DNA from: Rhizobium sp. SG_E_25_P2
GTDB taxonomy: Bacteria > Pseudomonadota > Alphaproteobacteria > Rhizobiales > Rhizobiaceae
Length of the DNA: 64,000 bases
Direction of reading: 5' to 3'
Assembly (NCBI RefSeq): GCF_029892285.1
Contig: NZ_JARXVM010000011.1
Span: 124,001-188,000, forward strand
Below the pieces are notes generated by a model. It had not been told where the DNA came from, made no database searches, and worked only from the letters and a program-made list of their open reading frames with translations. This document shows, piece by piece, positions 26,477 to 34,946 of this stretch (position 1 is its first letter; every line of letters begins with the position of its first letter). A program made the position numbers and the translations under genes.

Positions 26477-27598
26477 ATGTCGCCCCATAGTTTTTATAGA
26501 CTGAAGAGCGAGTTACGGTCTCTGCTTGGCGACAGAAGCGCAAACATTGCGTTCACTTTCGCACTTATCATCACGCCACTCCTGGTCGCCGTCGGCTGCA
26601 GTCTGGACTATGTCCGGTCCATGAATATCCGGACGAAGCTGCAGAATGATCTCGACGCCGCCCTGATTGCAGCGGTGAAGGACATCGACACCAAGAACGA
26701 AACCGAGTTGAAAGCCTCGGTGATCAATTGGATGTCGGTCTTGCAGGGCGGCGGCGCCGCCTACAGCCTTTCGGTGGGAGACATCAATCTCGATATGTCC
26801 TCCTCGACCATCAAGGCGACCGTCCGCGCCAGCGTCCCCACCAGCTTCCTGAAAATCGCCGGCGTCAATAGCGTCAATGTCGCCGCCGTCAGCGCCGTGC
26901 TCGGCGGAACGGCCGTCACCACCAAGAGCCCGCTGTCGCTCTATCTCGTGCTCGATCAATCCGGCTCAATGGACGAGTACACCAACTCCACCTACACCAC
27001 GACCTGTAGCTTCGGTTGGTGGACCTATCAGTGCACGCTCACCTATACGAAAATAGCCGCGTTGAAACTTGCGGTCGCCAGCCTGATGACGCAGCTCAGC
27101 ACGGTGGATCCAGAGACGAAATATGTCCGCACCGGCGCCGTCTCCTATAACTCGCAGATGCGCGGCTATTCGGATCTCGCCTGGGGCACGTCGGCGGCGC
27201 TGACATACGTCAACGCGCTGGATGCGACCGGCGGAACGTCCTCCACCGATGCTTTCGCCAAGGCCTATGCCTCCGTTAGCGCGACGACTGAAGCGACGAT
27301 CCACAAGCAGAAGAACGGCGGCAACCCGTCACGCTATATCGTCTTCATGACCGACGGAGACAACAACAATGGTTCCGATGACACCGCCACCAAGCAACAT
27401 TGTGACAGGGCCAAGGCGGCGGGCGTGGTGATCTACACCATCGCGCTGATGGCGCCGACAAAAGGCCAAGCGCTGCTGAGATACTGCGCCTCGAGCACCG
27501 ACACCTATTTCACCGCAGAGACCGCAAGCGCGCTGGTTTCAGCCTTCCAGTCGATCGGCGAAAGCTCGTCCAAGACCATGCTGCGGCTGACGCAGTGA
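26477..27598 (+). CDS. TadG-like pilus-assembly protein with von Willebrand A domain
   Basis: 373 residues. N-terminal TadE/TadG segment with one membrane helix (about 22-44, after DRSANIAFTFALIITP) and the typical DYVRSMNIRTKLQNDLDAALIAAV. The vWA domain starts near residue 153 with a MIDAS motif D-Q-S-G-S (160-164), and has TDGDNNNGSD later. TadG-type proteins accompany Flp/Tad pili or act as surface adhesins. There are no tad genes in the window, so it is an orphan. The upstream region is AT-rich with a palindrome. Ends MLRLTQ, typical length for this family. Confidence 0.85.
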   Translation: MSPHSFYRLKSELRSLLGDRSANIAFTFALIITPLLVAVGCSLDYVRSMNIRTKLQNDLDAALIAAVKDIDTKNETELKASVINWMSVLQGGGAAYSLSVGDINLDMSSSTIKATVRASVPTSFLKIAGVNSVNVAAVSAVLGGTAVTTKSPLSLYLVLDQSGSMDEYTNSTYTTTCSFGWWTYQCTLTYTKIAALKLAVASLMTQLSTVDPETKYVRTGAVSYNSQMRGYSDLAWGTSAALTYVNALDATGGTSSTDAFAKAYASVSATTEATIHKQKNGGNPSRYIVFMTDGDNNNGSDDTATKQHCDRAKAAGVVIYTIALMAPTKGQALLRYCASSTDTYFTAETASALVSAFQSIGESSSKTMLRLTQ

Positions 27599-27637
27599 AG
27601 GATATTCGGGTGGAGGCGATCTCGGCTTTTCACCGCA

Positions 27638-28165
27638 CTACAGCAGACCTCTGGCGCGCAGGTCAGGTGCGAAGATCGTAAGCGGCATAACCAGAGTATG
27701 AGGCTTGTCTTTAAGCGGCTCCGCCCCGAACGAGGCATACCAATCGGCGGCGCGCGCGCCCTTTGCGTCGATAATCAACAGAACGCCGCCGCTTTCATTG
27801 GCGATCCGCAAACAGCGCAAGGCCGCAGCGACCAGCAATTGTCCTCCCAGCCCTCGCCCCGCCACGGATAAATCCGTCGCGAGACGTGCAAGCCTGAATC
27901 CGGGAACGTCATGTCGCGCCAGTCCCTTGGTCATCGCCGCCGGCGCGGCTTCATGGACCACTGAAGCGGGCGCGATGGTGTAAAAACCGAGGATGCGGTT
28001 GGGGGGCGTTTCATCCACTGCGCAGAAGGTCTTGGCGGCGTTCTGTTCATGGCCTTGTCGGGCAAATCGTTGCAGGAACTCGTTCATCGGCGCGTCGCCA
28101 CAATCAAATGACGCCCGGTCATGAGTTTTACGGATCGCTTCCTCGCGCCAAGGAGGAATGCTCAT
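27638..28165 (-). CDS. GNAT acetyltransferase toxin, TacT-like
   Basis: 175 residues. GNAT fold with the acetyl-CoA loop VAGRGLGGQLL (about residues 99-109) and the tyrosine-containing WYASFGAEPL near the C terminus. The N-terminal FDCGDAPMNEFLQRFARQGHEQN is typical of TacT/AtaT-like toxins, which acetylate charged aminoacyl-tRNAs and stop translation. Its start overlaps the antitoxin stop by 4 bp, as expected for a toxin/antitoxin pair. Confidence 0.85.
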   Translation of the reverse strand: MSIPPWREEAIRKTHDRASFDCGDAPMNEFLQRFARQGHEQNAAKTFCAVDETPPNRILGFYTIAPASVVHEAAPAAMTKGLARHDVPGFRLARLATDLSVAGRGLGGQLLVAAALRCLRIANESGGVLLIIDAKGARAADWYASFGAEPLKDKPHTLVMPLTIFAPDLRARGLL

Positions 28166-28440
28166 AAGCTCTCGGGCAGAGCTTTGATTGCAGCCCGCAG
28201 CTTGGCGTTGGGCTTTGGCGGGTTTTCCAAGAGGTCGAGGATACGCAGGTAGTCACGTTCTGACGCCTTGACAGTTTCCGCCTCAGCGATGACCGCCTCC
28301 GCTTCCCTGAGCGCGGACTGCGTCACGAAGTTGGTGAGGTCGGTGTTGCGCAAAGAGGCTGCTCGCAGCAATTTCGACTTCGCGGCCGCTGCAATCCGCA
28401 AGCTCATCCGCTCGTTATCCTCGACTGCTGTTCTCGGCAT
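28162..28440 (-). CDS. DUF1778 (TacA-like) antitoxin
   Basis: 92 residues. N-terminal ribbon-helix-helix (MSLRIAAAAKSKLLRAASLRNTDLTNFV) followed by a long helix and a Pro-rich toxin-binding tail (LLENPPKPNAKLRAAI). Neutralises the GNAT toxin and represses the operon. SD GGAGG lies 5 bp before the ATG. A MITE-like element begins only 17 bp upstream of the start, so the original promoter region has been displaced or replaced. Confidence 0.88.
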   Translation of the reverse strand: MPRTAVEDNERMSLRIAAAAKSKLLRAASLRNTDLTNFVTQSALREAEAVIAEAETVKASERDYLRILDLLENPPKPNAKLRAAIKALPESL

Positions 28441-28457
28441 GGAAGCCTCCGTTCAAG

Positions 28458-28729
28458 CTAGAGCGTGTCTCAGCTTATCAGCCTCATTCTGTTGGTCCAA
28501 ACCGGGATGATCCGCGAGGAGAAGGGCGCAGGTCGTAGCTGATGCTACGGCCAAGCCCTCCGACGAAGCGGGCGCCCGGTTTCGACCAACCCATCGGGCC
28601 GGATGAATTTCGGCCACTATCTTCGGCTTTTGGCTCCGCCGTACATCTGGGTACGCCCTCGCCAAAAGCCTTGATCCTGACCGAAATTGATCCGGCAGAA
28701 TAAGGCTGATAAGCTGAGACACGCTCTAG
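28458..28729. mobile_element. MITE-like element with 34-bp terminal inverted repeats
   Basis: 272 bp. The first 34 bases (28458-28491) match the reverse complement of the last 34 (28696-28729) with one mismatch. Both ends are CTAG, either part of the repeat or a 4-bp target duplication. No plausible transposase; the two short frames inside have no recognisable domain. The interior is not symmetric. Lies between the TacA-like start codon and the cytochrome gene. A non-autonomous transposon derivative is the simplest reading. Confidence 0.8.
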
Positions 28730-28824
28730 CCCAGAGTAAGTCAACACGCGCCTCACGTCAATTGTACGCGTTCAATGCGTACATTCTCAGCTACTCAGGA
28801 TATCCTCCAGGTCATCCTTGCTTT

Positions 28825-29736
28825 TCACCGCTTCGGCACAGCCTTCAAATAAGCCGCGATCGCCTCGACTTCCGCCTGCGGCAGTTTCGCCATGTTCTGC
28901 TGCACCTCGACCATGCTGCCGCCGACGGAATCATATTCGGGCGTGAAGCCGGTCTGCAGATAGGCGACGATGTCGGCCTCGGACCAGTTTCCGATCTCGC
29001 CGCCGGGGGTGATGTTAGGGATCTTGCCCTCGCCTTCGGGATTGGGGGCGCCGGCCAGCCATTCGCCCGACTTGAAGCCGCCGAGCGCGTCGCGCGGCGT
29101 ATGGCATTCGCCGCAATGGCCTGGACCCTCGACGATATACTGGCCGCGCTTGACCTTGTCGTCGGCATTCGCGAGTTCCACGCGCGGACGATCGTTGAAA
29201 TAAAGAAATTTCCAGCCGCCCAGCGCCAGCCGGATGTTGAAGGGGAAGCCGAGGTCATGCGGCGGCGCGACATGGTCGCTCTTGGGCAGCGTCTTGATAT
29301 AGGCAAAAAGGTCGGCCACGTCAGCGGCGCTCATGCGGCTGTAGGAGCCATAGGGAAAAGAGGGATAGAGATGTTCTCCTCCGGGCCCCACGCCGCGGGT
29401 CATGGCGTCGCCGAACTCCGCCAGCGTCCAGCCGCCGATGCCGGCTTTCTCATCCGGAGAGATATTGGGAACATGGAACGTCCCGAACGGGCTCTTGAGC
29501 GCAAGTCCGCCAGCAAGCGTTAGCTTGGCGTCGCCCTCCGCGCCCGGCGCGGCATGACAGCTCACGCAGCCGCCCATGGAGAAGACGATCGCGCCTCGGG
29601 CGGCGTCGCCGACACCCGCCTGCTCCCAATGCTCGGCCGGCCAGGGTTGTGGCCGCGTGATGAACAGGAACGCGCCCGCGCCGATGACGCCAAGCCCGAC
29701 CAAACCCGCCAAAACCTTGATTGCCCGCGTCGCCAT
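28825..29736 (-). CDS. Membrane-anchored dihaem cytochrome c
   Basis: 303 residues. N-terminal membrane segment (about 7-27) anchors two cytochrome c domains: haem site CVSCH at residues 57-61 and CGECH around residue 205. Methionine ligands are plausible in each half. It resembles the c-type subunits that take electrons from periplasmic alcohol or aldehyde dehydrogenases; no partner dehydrogenase lies nearby, so the donor is unknown. Lies 64 bp downstream of a cytochrome c' type gene on the same strand, probably in one operon. Confidence 0.85.
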   Translation of the reverse strand: MATRAIKVLAGLVGLGVIGAGAFLFITRPQPWPAEHWEQAGVGDAARGAIVFSMGGCVSCHAAPGAEGDAKLTLAGGLALKSPFGTFHVPNISPDEKAGIGGWTLAEFGDAMTRGVGPGGEHLYPSFPYGSYSRMSAADVADLFAYIKTLPKSDHVAPPHDLGFPFNIRLALGGWKFLYFNDRPRVELANADDKVKRGQYIVEGPGHCGECHTPRDALGGFKSGEWLAGAPNPEGEGKIPNITPGGEIGNWSEADIVAYLQTGFTPEYDSVGGSMVEVQQNMAKLPQAEVEAIAAYLKAVPKR

Positions 29737-29800
29737 GTCTCGCCTCCACGTGGAAAAGCCGCCGGCGGGCGCGCCAGCGGCGGATCGCCAATTCAGGCGA

Positions 29801-30238
29801 TTACTTCTTCAGACGGTAGGCCTGATGGCAGGCGCCGCAATCCTTGCCGAGCACGCCCATGGCGGCGCCGACGCCGGCCTGGTCGGCCGGCAGCTGCGCC
29901 AGCAGCGCTTCGGCGTCAGCGGCGAGCTTGTCGGCATGCGCGTCGAAGTCGGCCTTGTTGCCCCAGATCGCCGGGCTGGCTTCCTTGGAGTCGTTTTCCG
30001 AACCCGCCGGGAACAGCGTCTTGAAATGCTTGATTTCGGCATTGATGGTGGTCAGCGCGCCCTTGACGGCGTCGGCGTTGTAATCCGCCTGACCCTTGGC
30101 GACCTTGCCAAGCGTCGCCATCGCGCCGCCGATCTTTTCCATCGTATGTTCGCGTTCCTCGCCGAAGCCGGCGGCCGAAACGGCCGTGGCGACGGAGATA
30201 AGACAGAGCGCCGTGACGGCGACGAATTTCCTGAGCAT
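29801..30238 (-). CDS. Cytochrome c'/c-556 family protein
   Basis: 145 residues. Signal peptide of about 22 residues (VATAVSAAG), then a four-helix bundle with the haem site CGACH close to the C terminus (CGACHQAYRLKK), which is diagnostic of class II cytochromes c. These are periplasmic and bind gases such as NO or transfer electrons. The ATG at 30236-30238 is preceded by GGAGAGG; the longer upstream frame does not look coding. First of two cytochrome genes. Confidence 0.88.
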   Translation of the reverse strand: MLRKFVAVTALCLISVATAVSAAGFGEEREHTMEKIGGAMATLGKVAKGQADYNADAVKGALTTINAEIKHFKTLFPAGSENDSKEASPAIWGNKADFDAHADKLAADAEALLAQLPADQAGVGAAMGVLGKDCGACHQAYRLKK

Positions 30239-30444
30239 GTACCTCTCCTGACAATGATCTTGACCGATCCGGCCGGCGCGACAGATGAGCGCGCGCCATA
30301 GCAGTCGGATGGATTCCTCATGAAACAAAATGATTTTTTTGTGAACTATCCGCGCGCCCGGCGGGATTGACACGACGACGTTGGTAAACCGAGGGCCACG
30401 CCCCGGCATTGTCGCCGACCTGGAAACGGTATGTTCACAAATGC

Positions 30445-30478
30445 AAAAATCCCCGCAGACGTGAGCCAGCGGGGATTT
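30445..30478 (-). terminator. Terminator of the superoxide dismutase gene
   Basis: On the minus strand AAATCCCCGC, a 12-nt loop, GCGGGGATTT, then more T. Perfect 10-bp stem, 17 bp after the sod stop codon. Confidence 0.85.
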
Positions 30479-30494
30479 CCTAAAACGATCGGCC

Positions 30495-31097
30495 TTACTT
30501 AACGGCGGCTTCGTACATTTCCAGCACGTAATCCCAGTTGATCAGGCTGTCGACGAAGGCTTCGAGATATTTCGGACGCGCATTGCGGTAGTCGATATAG
30601 TAGGAATGCTCCCACACGTCGACGCCGAGGATCGGCTTGGCGCCATGCACGAGCGGGTTTTCGCCGTTCGGGGTCTTGGAGATTTCAAGCTTGCCGTCCT
30701 TGACGGAGAGCCAGGCCCAGCCGGAGCCGAACTGCGTCGTGCCGGCGGCGATGAAATCGGCGCGGAACTTGTCGTAGCCGCCGAGGTCGGAAGTGATCGC
30801 TGCGTCCAGCTTGCCCGGCAGGCTCTTGCCGCCGCCGTCCTTCTTCATCCACTTCCAGAAATGGATGTGGTTGTAATGCTGGCCGGCATTGTTGAACAGG
30901 CCGGCATTCTTGCCATAGGACTGCACGACGACGTCTTCGAGCGAAAGACCGGCCATGCCGGCTTCTTCGGCGAGTTTGTTGCCGTTGGTCACGTAAGCCA
31001 TGTGATGCTTGTCGTGATGATATTCCAGCGTTTCCTTCGACATGAAGGGCGCGAGAGCTTCGTAATCATAGGGAAGCGGCGGCAATTCGAACGCCAT
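30495..31097 (-). CDS. sodB: Superoxide dismutase, Fe/Mn family
   Basis: 200 residues, usual length. Dismutates superoxide in the cytoplasm. Metal ligands are visible in EYHHDKHHMAY, NHIHFWKWM, and DVWEHSYYIDYRNARPKYLEAF. The GSGWAWL-type region and GGGKSLPG favour the iron type, though cambialistic use cannot be excluded. ATG at 31095-31097 after GGAGAG; upstream in-frame extension is not conserved-looking. Confidence 0.93.
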   Translation of the reverse strand: MAFELPPLPYDYEALAPFMSKETLEYHHDKHHMAYVTNGNKLAEEAGMAGLSLEDVVVQSYGKNAGLFNNAGQHYNHIHFWKWMKKDGGGKSLPGKLDAAITSDLGGYDKFRADFIAAGTTQFGSGWAWLSVKDGKLEISKTPNGENPLVHGAKPILGVDVWEHSYYIDYRNARPKYLEAFVDSLINWDYVLEMYEAAVK

Positions 31098-31277
31098 GGC
31101 GGTCTCTCCTGTTATTCCTTGTGGAAGGTTGAAAACCCGTTCGGAACATAGGTTTGAGGAGGGCTGATGGCAACCGTTCGGCCACAATAATTTGCCTCCC
31201 ACGAAACCGCCGCATTGAATGATCAATGTCGGAAAGGACGCATTCGCGCCATCATAGAATCAACAGGAGACATCTCG

Positions 31278-31688
31278 ATGCCATCCCGTAACACTTTCGT
31301 CCTCGCCGCCGCCATGCTGGCGCTCCCGATCGCGGCCTCCGCGTCTTCCCCGGACGCCTGGGCGAAATTCAACGAAGACGTCAAGACCAAATGCGCCGAG
31401 GCCGCCAAGGCGGAATTCCGTCGCGCCGACGTGGTGGTCGATCCGACCGGAAGCGAAACCTATGGCCTGGCGCTGGTCCATGGTCGCCTGAAGACGGAAA
31501 AAGCGCGCGGCGCGGTCCTCTGTGTGGTCGATAAAAAGACCGGCAAGGTCGAAATCGGCACTTTGCTTGGCAAGGACGTCGTGCGGGTCATGCGGCCGAA
31601 ACCGGCCAAGACGGACGCCGATCAGACGGACGCCGCCAAAAAAGCGCCCGCGCCCACGACCGACGACAGCGACGCCGACGCGGAATAA
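31278..31688 (+). CDS. Secreted hypothetical protein
   Basis: 136 residues. Signal peptide of about 23 residues (IAASASS). The mature part has CAEAAKAEFRRADVVVDPTGSETYGLALVHGRLK and CVVDKKTGKVEIG, resembling small periplasmic proteins of unknown role. The last 35 residues are low-complexity Lys/Ala/Pro/Asp and end in acidic residues. ATG at 31278 follows AGGAG. No family recognised with confidence. Confidence 0.7.
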   Translation: MPSRNTFVLAAAMLALPIAASASSPDAWAKFNEDVKTKCAEAAKAEFRRADVVVDPTGSETYGLALVHGRLKTEKARGAVLCVVDKKTGKVEIGTLLGKDVVRVMRPKPAKTDADQTDAAKKAPAPTTDDSDADAE

Positions 31689-31703
31689 GCCGACACTATG
31701 CGA

Positions 31704-31730
31704 AAGGCCGGCTCGCGCCGGCCTTCTTGC
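31704..31730 (+). terminator. Terminator after secreted hypothetical gene
   Basis: AAGGCCGGC-TCGC-GCCGGCCTT followed by CTTGCT. A 9-bp perfect stem between convergent genes. Confidence 0.75.
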
Positions 31731-31767
31731 TATATAGCACTCCTGAGCGCCGTCAGACGCGGTGCGC

Positions 31768-32313
31768 TCAGGCGGTTTCCATATCCGTGTCGGCGCATTC
31801 TCGGACAATCATTTCAGGACAGCCCGAAAAGCTGCGGCCGCAGCGTTCTTCCCATTCCTGCGGCGGCTTGCCGTTGACTGCGCGCAGCGTGTAAATCACC
31901 TTCTGCATCAGCAGAATAAAGCTGTCGCGTTCCTCAGACGTCAACCCGGACAAAGCCAACTCGTTGATCTCGGTGGCTTTTTCGAGCGACTCCGCCCAGA
32001 TTTCCTCCGCCCTCGGCGTCAACGAAACTTTCTGGACGCGGGCGTCCTTCTCATAGGGCCGTCGCACCACCAGTCCGTCGCGCTCCATGCGGGCCAGCGT
32101 ATTGGCCACGGTCGCCTGTTCCTGGTCGAGCGCTTCGACGATATCCTTCTGGAGCGGAGAACCGGTTTGGTCGATGGCGAGCATCACCGCGAATTGAGCC
32201 GGAGCAATGCCGAGGGTCTTGAGCCGGTCCTGCAGCAGGGACGACATCAGGCGAGACATTGTCTTGCACAGATAGCCGGCATGCTCCTCCAAACGCATTT
32301 CATCCAGTTGCAT
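31768..32313 (-). CDS. MarR-family transcriptional regulator
   Basis: 181 residues. Winged helix-turn-helix in the middle: LGIAPAQFAVMLAIDQTGSPLQKDIVEALDQEQATVANTLARMERDGLVVRRPYEKDARVQKVSLT, a full MarR core. It has an extra C-terminal tail of about 35 residues with two cysteines (ERCGRSFSGCPEM) that might sense oxidants or metals; this is inference. Next gene on the same strand begins 475 bp upstream, so it is probably monocistronic. Confidence 0.9.
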   Translation of the reverse strand: MQLDEMRLEEHAGYLCKTMSRLMSSLLQDRLKTLGIAPAQFAVMLAIDQTGSPLQKDIVEALDQEQATVANTLARMERDGLVVRRPYEKDARVQKVSLTPRAEEIWAESLEKATEINELALSGLTSEERDSFILLMQKVIYTLRAVNGKPPQEWEERCGRSFSGCPEMIVRECADTDMETA

Positions 32314-32416
32314 CTAAACCAATCTCCAGTTCAGCAAAGCTGCCTTGCTTCTAGCACATATCTCGCCCAGCAAAAGAGGCGTGGCGAGAATTCCTGTCCC
32401 GCCCCGCCCTCCGTCG

Positions 32417-32788
32417 TTAAACGAACTGCGAAAGGCCGGGAACCGAGGCGATCACCGCATCCACGGTCTCGTCTCCAGCATATTGACGCGCAACAGCCAT
32501 GGTTTGTTTCGCAAGCGCGGTAATTTCTCCCATCCCGAGGCCCAGGCTCATCAATTTCTGGCCGAGACCCATGATGCCGCCGCCGAGCAGCGCGCCGAAA
32601 ATGCCGCCGCCGCCACCGCTTGCGCCATCGGCGAGCTCGGCCGCGCCGGGAATCGCCGCAATCATCTTTGCAACCGCCGCATCATCGCCTTCCTTGCGCA
32701 GGAAGGCCAGCATATAACCAATGGCCTGCGACGCCACATCCGCATCAAGTCCCACCGCATCCGCAACCTGCGTCACTAAATCCGTCAT
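32417..32788 (-). CDS. DUF2267-like small protein
   Basis: 123 residues. Helical N-terminal half (VADAVGLDADVASQAIGYMLAFLRKEGDDAAVAKMIAAIPGA), then a glycine-rich stretch (GGGGGIFGALLGGGIMGLGQKLMSLGLG) and a closing helix. Resembles a small alphaproteobacterial family of unknown function related to DUF2267/DUF2780; which of these it is I cannot decide. ATG 32786-32788 has GGAGGG ahead. A perfect palindrome lies 13 bp upstream. Confidence 0.6.
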   Translation of the reverse strand: MTDLVTQVADAVGLDADVASQAIGYMLAFLRKEGDDAAVAKMIAAIPGAAELADGASGGGGGIFGALLGGGIMGLGQKLMSLGLGMGEITALAKQTMAVARQYAGDETVDAVIASVPGLSQFV

Positions 32789-32801
32789 TCGTCCCTCCAT
32801 G

Positions 32802-32817
32802 TTGACGTTTACGTCAA
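32802..32817. promoter_or_regulatory. Perfect 16-bp palindrome upstream of DUF2267-like gene
   Basis: TTGACGT-TT-ACGTCAA. Lies between the divergent DUF2267-like and HerA-like genes, close to the former's start, so a repressor bound there would block it. Confidence 0.45.
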
Positions 32818-32970
32818 TGTAATACCTGTCGCGCCCATCGGCAAGTCGGTCGCGGCAATTTCCCGTATTGCGTGAGGCGGCCCGGTCATCCGCCGTCACT
32901 TTAACCCTCTATAGCAAATCCCCTATGTTTCAATTATGTACAGGACATCTAATTATATCCGGAGGACGAT

Positions 32971-34539
32971 ATGCTGGTCGATGGCAAGATTTATCTCGGA
33001 ACGAGCCGCAAGCCCGACGATTCTGTCAACAAGCCTGAATATCTCGACCTCAAATTCGCCAATCGACACGGACTGATCACCGGCGCCACCGGCACCGGCA
33101 AGACGGTCACCCTGCAGGTGCTGGCCGAAGGTTTCTCCAATGCCGGAGTGCCGGTGTTCTGCGCCGACATCAAGGGCGACCTCTCCGGCGTCGCCGCGCT
33201 CGGCGAGTTCAAAGATTTCCTCGACAAGCGCGCCAAGGACATCGGCTTCACCGACTATGATTTCCAGCAGTTCCCGGTGATCTTCTGGGATCTCTACGGT
33301 GAAAAGGGCCATCGCGTCCGCACCACGTTGACCGAAATGGGCCCGCTGCTGCTGTCGCGACTGGTCAACGCCTCGGATGCGCAGGAAGGCGTGCTCAACA
33401 TCGCCTTCAAGATCGCCGACGAAGGCGGCCTGCCGCTTCTCGACCTCAAGGATCTCCAGGCCATGCTCAATTATATGGGCGAGAACGCGCAGGAGATCTC
33501 CAACAAATTCGGCTTCATCTCCAAGGCTTCGGTCGGCTCGATCCAGCGCGAATTGCTGATTCTCGAACAGCAGGGCGCAGCCAAACTCTTCTCCGAGCCA
33601 GCGCTCAAGATCACCGACGTCATGCGCACCACCAATGACGGTCGCGGCGCGATCTCGGTGCTGGCCGCCGACCGGCTGATGATGAATCCGCGCCTCTACG
33701 GCACATTCCTGCTCTGGCTGCTGTCGGAACTGTTCGAACAGCTGCCCGAGGTCGGCGATCCCGACAAGCCGAAGCTGGTGTTCTTCTTCGACGAGGCGCA
33801 TCTTCTGTTCAAGGACTCGCCCAAAGTGCTGATCGAGCGCGTCGAGCAGGTGGTGCGCCTGATCCGCTCCAAGGGCGTCGGCGTCTATTTCGTCACCCAG
33901 AATCCCATGGACGTGCCGCAGACCGTGCTTGCCCAGCTTGGCAACCGCGTGCAGCACGCGCTGCGCGCCTATACGCCCAACGAGCAGAAGGCGGTGAAGA
34001 CCGCCGCCGACACGTTCCGCCCCAACCCCGACTTCAGCTGCGCCGAAGTGATCACCACGCTCGGCACCGGCGAAGCCTTGATCTCCACGCTCGAAGGCAA
34101 GGGCGCGCCGTCTGTGGTGGAGCGCACCCTGATCCGCCCGCCCTCGGGCCGCATCGGTCCTCTCAATGAAGACGAGCGCCGACAGGTGATGTCGGTGAGC
34201 CCGGTGCGCGACATGTATGACGAGGATTTCGACCGCGAAAGCGCCTTCGAGATGCTCACTAAAAAGGCTGAAGCCGCAGCGCAGGCGCAGGCCCCGACCC
34301 AACAGCCGGACCCCGCCCAGCCCCAGGCGCCGGCCGACCAGACCGGCTCGATCACCATCGGCGGCTGGACGCTGCCCGGCTTCGGAACCGACCCGACGCC
34401 GCAGGCCCAACAACAGAAGAAGACCGGCTACCAGCGCGAAACCATCATGGAAGCCGCGATGAAATCCGCCGCCCGCTCCGTGGCCACCGCCGTCGGCGCC
34501 GCGATCGTGCGCGGGATCTTGGGAAGTTTGCGGCGGTAA
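32971..34539 (+). CDS. HerA-like ATPase (DUF853/YjgR family)
   Basis: 522 residues. P-loop ATPase: Walker [14 protein letters not shown] (about residues 35-47), Walker [14 protein letters not shown] (about 268-280), sensor phrase [13 protein letters not shown] and arginine finger-like [14 protein letters not shown]. Belongs to the HerA/FtsK superfamily, YjgR branch, of unknown function. A Gln/Pro/Ala-rich linker follows residue 430, and a hydrophobic C-terminal region ends [11 protein letters not shown] after GGAGGA. Confidence 0.88.
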   Translation: MLVDGKIYLGTSRKPDDSVNKPEYLDLKFANRHGLITGATGTGKTVTLQVLAEGFSNAGVPVFCADIKGDLSGVAALGEFKDFLDKRAKDIGFTDYDFQQFPVIFWDLYGEKGHRVRTTLTEMGPLLLSRLVNASDAQEGVLNIAFKIADEGGLPLLDLKDLQAMLNYMGENAQEISNKFGFISKASVGSIQRELLILEQQGAAKLFSEPALKITDVMRTTNDGRGAISVLAADRLMMNPRLYGTFLLWLLSELFEQLPEVGDPDKPKLVFFFDEAHLLFKDSPKVLIERVEQVVRLIRSKGVGVYFVTQNPMDVPQTVLAQLGNRVQHALRAYTPNEQKAVKTAADTFRPNPDFSCAEVITTLGTGEALISTLEGKGAPSVVERTLIRPPSGRIGPLNEDERRQVMSVSPVRDMYDEDFDRESAFEMLTKKAEAAAQAQAPTQQPDPAQPQAPADQTGSITIGGWTLPGFGTDPTPQAQQQKKTGYQRETIMEAAMKSAARSVATAVGAAIVRGILGSLRR

Positions 34540-34548
34540 GGAGGTTAC

Positions 34549-34574
34549 GGCCGCGTTGCTTCGACCACGCGGCC
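34549..34574 (+). terminator. Hairpin after HerA-like gene, weak terminator
   Basis: GGCCGCGT-N10-ACGCGGCC, perfect 8-bp stem just after the stop codon, but without a T-run, so intrinsic termination is uncertain. Confidence 0.4.
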
Positions 34575-34645
34575 GCCGTTCAAGACGTTTTGAGCATGCC
34601 AAAGCCGTTGTCCGGCGGACGATGCGTGTCTAGCAGAGTGCCGCA

Positions 34646-34666
34646 GTGTATGCTATTGTCATACAC
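34646..34666. promoter_or_regulatory. Palindromic operator of second TacAT pair
   Basis: GTGTATG-N7-CATACAC with perfect 7-bp arms ending directly at the ATG of the antitoxin. A TATGCT sequence inside it could be the -10 of a leaderless transcript. Fits autoregulation by a ribbon-helix-helix antitoxin. Confidence 0.6.
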
Positions 34667-34945
34667 ATGACGACAATTTCTCAATCGACATCCGTACTGA
34701 GCGTTCGTGTCAACGCTTCCGAGCGCGCCCTTCTCGAAGCGGCGGCGGAACAATCCCGCACGACGTTGAGCGAGTTTGTCAGGCGCAAGGCGCTGGAATC
34801 GGCCGAGGCTGAGATTTTGGAGCGCAGCATCGTGACGATCCCGTCGGAGCAATGGGAGGCGTTTGAGACCTGGGCGGCAAGACCGGCGGAGGTCAATGCG
34901 GGTCTGGCCAGACTGGCGGCCACGAAGCCCACCTGGGAAGATTGA
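34667..34945 (+). CDS. DUF1778 (TacA-like) antitoxin, second copy
   Basis: 92 residues from ATG 34667. N-terminal ribbon-helix-helix (SVLSVRVNASERALLEAAAEQSRTTLSEFVRRKALESAE), then a toxin-binding tail ending with LARLAATKPTWED, a usual TacA C terminus. A GTG 21 bp upstream is in frame but falls inside the palindromic operator, so the ATG is preferred. One bp separates it from the toxin. Confidence 0.88.
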   Translation: MTTISQSTSVLSVRVNASERALLEAAAEQSRTTLSEFVRRKALESAEAEILERSIVTIPSEQWEAFETWAARPAEVNAGLARLAATKPTWED

Positions 34946-34946
34946 C

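Noticed and set aside
28453-28756. Two minus-strand open frames inside the MITE-like element
   Set aside because: About 90 residues each, overlapping in different frames, with no transposase motif; the inverted-repeat structure explains the sequence better.
32953-34602. 549-residue open frame antisense to the HerA-like ATPase
   Set aside because: Same shadow effect of GC-rich third positions; the plus-strand frame has Walker A and B motifs.
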